DNA of 64,000 nt from Sulfurimonas sp. Its GTDB lineage: Bacteria > Campylobacterota > Campylobacteria > Campylobacterales > Sulfurimonadaceae. Position numbers and translations under genes: made by a program. The notes beneath the pieces are model-generated. The model saw nothing but the letters and a program-made list of their open reading frames with translations. It was not told where the DNA came from and ran no database searches. This document shows, piece by piece, positions 60,308-64,000 of this stretch. The DNA lies in assembly GCF_019429335.1 (NCBI RefSeq), contig NZ_JAHYJB010000004.1:1-64000 (forward strand). The letters run 5' to 3'. Numbering within the stretch: position 1 is the stretch's first letter; the number at the start of each line of letters is the position of its first letter.

Positions 60308-62011
60308 ATGGAAAACAAACTAAACAAAAGAGAGCGTTACAAAGCTCAACTCACCCCTATTGATTACTATAAAGACTTCAAAGATATAGATTTTGAGAGC
60401 TTGACCGAAGTTGACAGATTTTATCTTCAGGATTTTGGAATCTTTAGTGTTGAATTTTTAGATGATGAGTTTACTGTCCGCCTGCGCGTTCCGGGCGGCA
60501 GAATAAGTGCACAGGAGTTTCAAAAAGTAGCAGATATTGCTGCGGAGTTTGAACTTAGCATTATTTTAACGGCACGTGGTGGCATCCAGCTTCACAATGT
60601 TATGGCAGATAATGTTTTAGAAATTTATAATCGCGCAAATGCTCTTAGACTCACCACTTGGCAGAGTTTTGGCGATAACGTAAGAAATATTATCACTGAT
60701 GTGTACGACGGATGCGGAGAGTTTGCAGAGATTGAAGCTTATCCGATACTTATGCAGATGCATAACTACATCATCAAAAACCCTCGCTACGTCGGCATGC
60801 TTCCCCGCCGTATATCTGTCGCTATATCCGGAAACCGCGCAAACGTAACCTCATTTTTTGCAAACGACCTCTATTTCGCACTCTCACAAAAAAATGGAGT
60901 GTTTGGTTTTAACGTCTATATGGGCGGAAAAAATACTGAAGTGGCGCAGTGCGCCGACATTTTTTTAAAACCTGAGGAAGTTTTTGACTTTTTTAAAGCC
61001 TTTGTAGAGGCATTTTACCTTCACGGTTCACGCTTCTCAAGGGCTAAAACCAGACTCTTTCACATGATAGAAGAGATAGGAATGGATGGACTAAAAGCTC
61101 ATATAAAAAATGAGTACAAAAAAGATTTTGAGAGTGGTGGCGAGCTTGTTTTACAAAAGGCAAGATTTGATGAGTTTCATAAACTCAAAGATGCAAGATT
61201 CGGCTTTTGCTACCAAACCGACTTTTCAAGACTAACAACAGATGAGATAGGAAAAATTGCCTCTTTTGCAACACAAAACAGCGCTGAGATTCGCTTTGGA
61301 ATTGACCAGAATATCTATATCATAGGCTTAAATGAGCCTTCTTTTGCGCTAAAATCGCCTGCAATCAGCAGCACCATAGTCGCATGTGCGGGCAACCTCT
61401 GCCCGTATGCCGTCTGGAGCATAAAGGATGAGACCTCATACCTGCCGCTTGAGAAGATAAACGAACACCGCATACAAGTCGGTTTTTCGGGCTGCGCAAA
61501 GGGGTGCGGAAGACATAGGCATACCGACATCGGTCTAATTGGTCTAAAAACAAACAACTTCGGAGATACGGACGGTGGAGCTAGAATCTTCTTGGGAGCC
61601 GAGCACTCTCATGGAGGAGCTGTCGGACGCCAACTTTTTTCTATGGTGCCGTTTGTACACCTTGAGAGCGTTGTCTCTCTGGCGATAAAGCTTTACGAAC
61701 TCAGCGGATACGGTGACTTTGAAGAGTATGCTTCAAAAGTTTTAAACAACTACTCAGAAGAGTTTGTATCTCTCTGGTTTTTGGCAAATCTTGAAACCAA
61801 TAGCACTTTTGAACTCTTGCCTCGTGATGAGATAGGTAGTTTTGAGTATGAAAAAGAGCTTCTTAAAAAAGAGTTCTCTGGGCTTGATTTTTGGGAACAT
61901 GCAGATGAGAATTTTCATAATGCGGTGAGTTACTTATCAAAGAAACTCTGGACAATCGAGGGAGAAGACCCTCACTACAAGCCAAAGATAGAGAGAACTA
62001 ATTTTCGCTAA
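60308..62011 (+). CDS. Siroheme nitrite/sulfite reductase (ferredoxin-type)
   Basis: A 567-residue siroheme 4Fe-4S enzyme. Residues about 55-180 and 330-400 are the two ferredoxin-like half-domains (RLRVPGGRISAQEFQKVADIA, TARGGIQLHN). The first cluster motif reads ACAGNLCPYA and the second FSGCAKGCGRHRHTDIGL. It reduces nitrite to ammonia or sulfite to sulfide; which one cannot be decided. The first motif is C-x4-C, one residue shorter than the usual C-x5-C. The 3' end overlaps the response regulator gene by 14 bases. Confidence 0.86.
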   Translation: MENKLNKRERYKAQLTPIDYYKDFKDIDFESLTEVDRFYLQDFGIFSVEFLDDEFTVRLRVPGGRISAQEFQKVADIAAEFELSIILTARGGIQLHNVMADNVLEIYNRANALRLTTWQSFGDNVRNIITDVYDGCGEFAEIEAYPILMQMHNYIIKNPRYVGMLPRRISVAISGNRANVTSFFANDLYFALSQKNGVFGFNVYMGGKNTEVAQCADIFLKPEEVFDFFKAFVEAFYLHGSRFSRAKTRLFHMIEEIGMDGLKAHIKNEYKKDFESGGELVLQKARFDEFHKLKDARFGFCYQTDFSRLTTDEIGKIASFATQNSAEIRFGIDQNIYIIGLNEPSFALKSPAISSTIVACAGNLCPYAVWSIKDETSYLPLEKINEHRIQVGFSGCAKGCGRHRHTDIGLIGLKTNNFGDTDGGARIFLGAEHSHGGAVGRQLFSMVPFVHLESVVSLAIKLYELSGYGDFEEYASKVLNNYSEEFVSLWFLANLETNSTFELLPRDEIGSFEYEKELLKKEFSGLDFWEHADENFHNAVSYLSKKLWTIEGEDPHYKPKIERTNFR

Positions 62012-62675
62012 AAGAGAGTTGGTAGCCAAACCCTTTTATGTTTTTTATCAGCTGTTTTGAGGTTTTTTCCCTGAAACGCTTGATAAAAGTTCTAACCCTC
62101 TCATCGCTCGCATCACCGCCCCAGAGGCTCTCTTTAATAGTCGCATCATCAATTACCCTGTTTTGGCTATCAAGCAGAAGAGATAAAAATTTTATATCAT
62201 TTTTTGTGAGGGCAATATATCTCTCATTTTTATAAAGGGAGTTTGTAGTTTTATTAAAAACAAAGCCCTCGGTAAGCTTAAGCAGCTTGCTTGAAAGCTT
62301 TGGCGCAATAGTGCCTATATAATCAAGAAGCTCGTCAGTATCAAACGGCTTTAAAAAATATTTTGTTATGCCCACATCAATAGCGCTAAATAGCTTCTCT
62401 TTTTCGCTAAATGCACTAAGTATGATTATAGGAGTCTTTGGATTTAGCTGCTTTAACTCTTTTGCCATATCAAGCCCCGAGAGAAGCGGCATCATTATAT
62501 CCGTTATAACTATGTCGGGCTTTATTTTTTTAAAGAGCTCTATGCCCTCTAGTCCGTCTTTTGCGAGAGTAAAACTGTAAAAATTATCCCCTATGGCATC
62601 TTTTAAAAGTCTTGCCAGATTCTCTTCATCCTCTACAAGCAGAATTTTAAGCTCTTTTAATGCTCTATTTTTCAT
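61998..62675 (-). CDS. OmpR-type response regulator
   Basis: A 225-residue two-domain regulator. Receiver (residues about 9-122): KILLVEDEENLARLL with acidic pocket, VITDIMMPLLSG with the phosphoacceptor aspartate, IILSAFSE and KYFLKPF. C-terminal winged helix (about 135-222): IALTKNDIKFLSLLLDSQNRV, LWGGDASDERVRTFIKRFREK, IKGFGYQLSF. It is 10-12 bases overlapped by the upstream kinase gene and follows it, so the two form a two-component pair. Targets unknown. Confidence 0.94.
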   Translation of the reverse strand: MKNRALKELKILLVEDEENLARLLKDAIGDNFYSFTLAKDGLEGIELFKKIKPDIVITDIMMPLLSGLDMAKELKQLNPKTPIIILSAFSEKEKLFSAIDVGITKYFLKPFDTDELLDYIGTIAPKLSSKLLKLTEGFVFNKTTNSLYKNERYIALTKNDIKFLSLLLDSQNRVIDDATIKESLWGGDASDERVRTFIKRFREKTSKQLIKNIKGFGYQLSFSEN

Positions 62676-63876
62676 GTTCGTCCAATGGAATTTTTATACT
62701 AAAGGTTGTCGTATTCTTTTTGCTCTTTACATCTAGTGTGCCGCCAAGCCCCTGTTCGCAAATCATCTTTGACATAAAAAGCCCCAAACCCGTGCCGCGG
62801 CTTTTGTGTTTTGTCGTAAAATATGGCTCAAAAATCTTCTCTATGTTCTCTTTTGATATTCCGCCTGCGTTGTCCCCAACCTCGATGAGAGCAAAGCCTT
62901 TTTCTCTTTTGGTGGTTATGGTTATCTCTCGAAGAAGGATACTGTTGTGTATAAACGCGTCTTTTGAGTTGTTTATCAAGTTTATCATAACCTGCGTAAG
63001 CTCATTTGTTATTCCAAGAACTTCTATATCTTCAAAACTTCTCTTAATAGTTATCATCTCATCATTAACGATGCTCTCTAAAAGCCCGATGGCCTCTTGA
63101 ATGCTCTCGCTGATGTTAAAATAGTGTCTCTCCTTATCCGGAGAAAAAAAGTTTGTAAAATCATCGATAGTCTGGGACATGTTTTTGATGATACCCTTGC
63201 TCTCGTCATAAAATTTAGTCACATCCTCAACTCTGTCGTTTTGAGCGGCTTTTTTTATATTAAACATGGCAAGACTAAGTTCTGTAAGCGGCTGTCTCCA
63301 CTGATGTGCTATATTTGCAAGCATCTGCCCAAGGCTAGCATGGCGCGACTGCCAAAACATAACACGCTGCTTCTCCTCGTTTTTTACTATTTCGTCTCTT
63401 ACGCGCTCCTCTAAGGTTTGGTTTAGCTCTTTTAACTCTCTTGTCTGCTCCTGCACCCTCTTCTCTAAACTTCTGTTTAACTCTTCGTACTCAGCCTCTT
63501 TTTTTAGAAGCTCCTCTCTTAAGAGAACCTCTTTTGTCACATCATATCTGATTGCAACATACTCTTCGATATTCTCATTTTCATCAAGTATAGGAATTAT
63601 CGTGGTGTTTACGTAGAATGTAGAGCCGTCTTTAGCCCTGTTTTTAACGGTACTTTTGTATATATTTTTATTTTTTATCGTATCCCAAAGGAGGCTGAAT
63701 TTCTCTTTAGAAACGTCTGGATGTCTTACAATATTATGGTTTTGCCCGATGAGTTCGCTTTTTGTATAGCCGCTGATATTGCAAAACTCCTCGTTTACAA
63801 AGGTTATTATTCCATTAACATCGGTTTTGGAGATAATATTGCTCTTTTCAATTGCATCTTTATACTGTTTTAACAT
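62665..63876 (-). CDS. PAS-domain sensor histidine kinase
   Basis: A 403-residue soluble kinase. PAS domain (residues about 8-118: ITFVNEEFCNISGYTKSELIGQNHNIVRHPDVS in part) with PAC extension, coiled coil (about 120-180), histidine box HASLGQMLANIAHQWRQPLTELS (H about 196 or 204), N-box INLINNSKDA, G1 IEVGDNAGGIS, G2 SRGTGLGLFMSKMI. No membrane helix, so it senses a cytoplasmic signal, perhaps redox or oxygen through PAS. It precedes and overlaps its regulator gene. AGTTAAAAC-like leader, no strong ribosome-binding site. Confidence 0.93.
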   Translation of the reverse strand: MLKQYKDAIEKSNIISKTDVNGIITFVNEEFCNISGYTKSELIGQNHNIVRHPDVSKEKFSLLWDTIKNKNIYKSTVKNRAKDGSTFYVNTTIIPILDENENIEEYVAIRYDVTKEVLLREELLKKEAEYEELNRSLEKRVQEQTRELKELNQTLEERVRDEIVKNEEKQRVMFWQSRHASLGQMLANIAHQWRQPLTELSLAMFNIKKAAQNDRVEDVTKFYDESKGIIKNMSQTIDDFTNFFSPDKERHYFNISESIQEAIGLLESIVNDEMITIKRSFEDIEVLGITNELTQVMINLINNSKDAFIHNSILLREITITTKREKGFALIEVGDNAGGISKENIEKIFEPYFTTKHKSRGTGLGLFMSKMICEQGLGGTLDVKSKKNTTTFSIKIPLDEHEK

Positions 63877-63906
63877 TCAACACTCTCTCTCTTTTTTAAA
63901 AAAAAA

Positions 63907-64000
63907 TTACTTGTCCTCAAGATTTATTATCTTTAAACTAACCAAATGAAGGCCTTTTTTTCTCTCATCACTGCCCTCTAAGTACTCTTTTAAAACAAAA
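63907..64000 (-). CDS. C-terminal end of an unidentified protein
   Basis: On the minus strand a frame open from the window edge ends FVLKEYLEGSDERKKG then LHLVSLKIINLEDK and TAA at 63907-63909, about 31 residues. The length of the whole protein and its family cannot be told. It lies 31 bases upstream of the kinase start, so it may be the first gene of the same unit. Confidence 0.5.
   Translation of the reverse strand, partial: FVLKEYLEGSDERKKGLHLVSLKIINLEDK

Overview
The window looks like a chromosomal segment of a Campylobacterota (Epsilonproteobacteria) species, most likely near Sulfurimonas or Sulfuricurvum. No 16S rRNA gene is present, so this is inferred from gene content: the pyrD / M16 peptidase / dapA / short-chain dehydrogenase order (as I recall it from Campylobacter jejuni), a MurF with an N-terminal membrane domain in an operon with ddl, ruvA and a FapA-type DUF342 protein, a sensor kinase with the ANIAHQWRQPL H-box, class III ribonucleotide reductase, and AT-rich, densely packed genes.

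Layout. 1-1000: the end of an IS256-family element that has cut off a DUF2156 gene. 1180-5043: tRNA-Gln, then a TonB-dependent receptor with a membrane polyferredoxin. 5072-7100: MntP, a DUF350 protein, a TumE/TumA-type toxin-antitoxin pair and dispersed repeats. 7104-15208: a leftward block with a HIT protein, two TRAP permeases, murF, an alpha/beta hydrolase, ddl, ruvA and fapA, with murJ diverging from it. 16733-18472: a decayed accessory island with an integron-integrase-like pseudogene, an unusual array of transposon-end-like repeats, a ParE/RelE-type module whose toxin is frameshifted, and an internally deleted orphan CcdA. 18487-21345: cysS, a methyltransferase and a DJ-1 protein. 21443-27409: the most interesting block, six tightly coupled genes (UbiA-type prenyltransferase, GtrA, DprE1, DprE2, GT39, HAD phosphatase) followed by a Wzz-like protein. 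27480-32447: pyrD, M16 peptidase, dapA, SDR and hemD. 32540-36933: stress and membrane-quality genes (Spy-like, Hsp20, slipin, NfeD) and AmrS. 36979-42351: OtsA plus a three-domain OtsB1-like protein. 42436-50336: pcm, ald, dnaJ-like, GDPD, MFS, an ACP-PlsC fusion, pgsA, rseP and yggS. 50392-51742: a small accessory patch with an unknown gene and MntA/HepT. 51824-57613: alpha-carbonic anhydrase, a flavoprotein, TenI-like protein, and nrdD, its detached glycyl-radical tail and nrdG. 57732-64000: an M1 peptidase-ChaN-PDZ fusion, a siroheme nitrite/sulfite reductase, a two-component system and the end of an unknown gene.

How the genes work together. The 21443-26765 operon has the expected steps for making and using a lipid-linked D-arabinofuranose (or ribofuranose) donor: 5-phosphoribosyl transfer to polyprenyl phosphate (UbiA), dephosphorylation (HAD), 2'-epimerisation (DprE1 + DprE2), membrane translocation (GtrA) and transfer to an acceptor (GT39). 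This pathway is best known from mycobacteria. The trehalose genes also have a mycobacterial-type architecture, with a beta-phosphoglucomutase-like domain, trehalose-6-phosphate phosphatase and GH65 in one chain. The class III ribonucleotide reductase is unusual because its glycyl-radical tail is a separate 50-residue gene, placed in the same frame just beyond one stop codon and overlapping nrdG.

All functional assignments come from reading motifs and from knowledge of the families. No database search was run.
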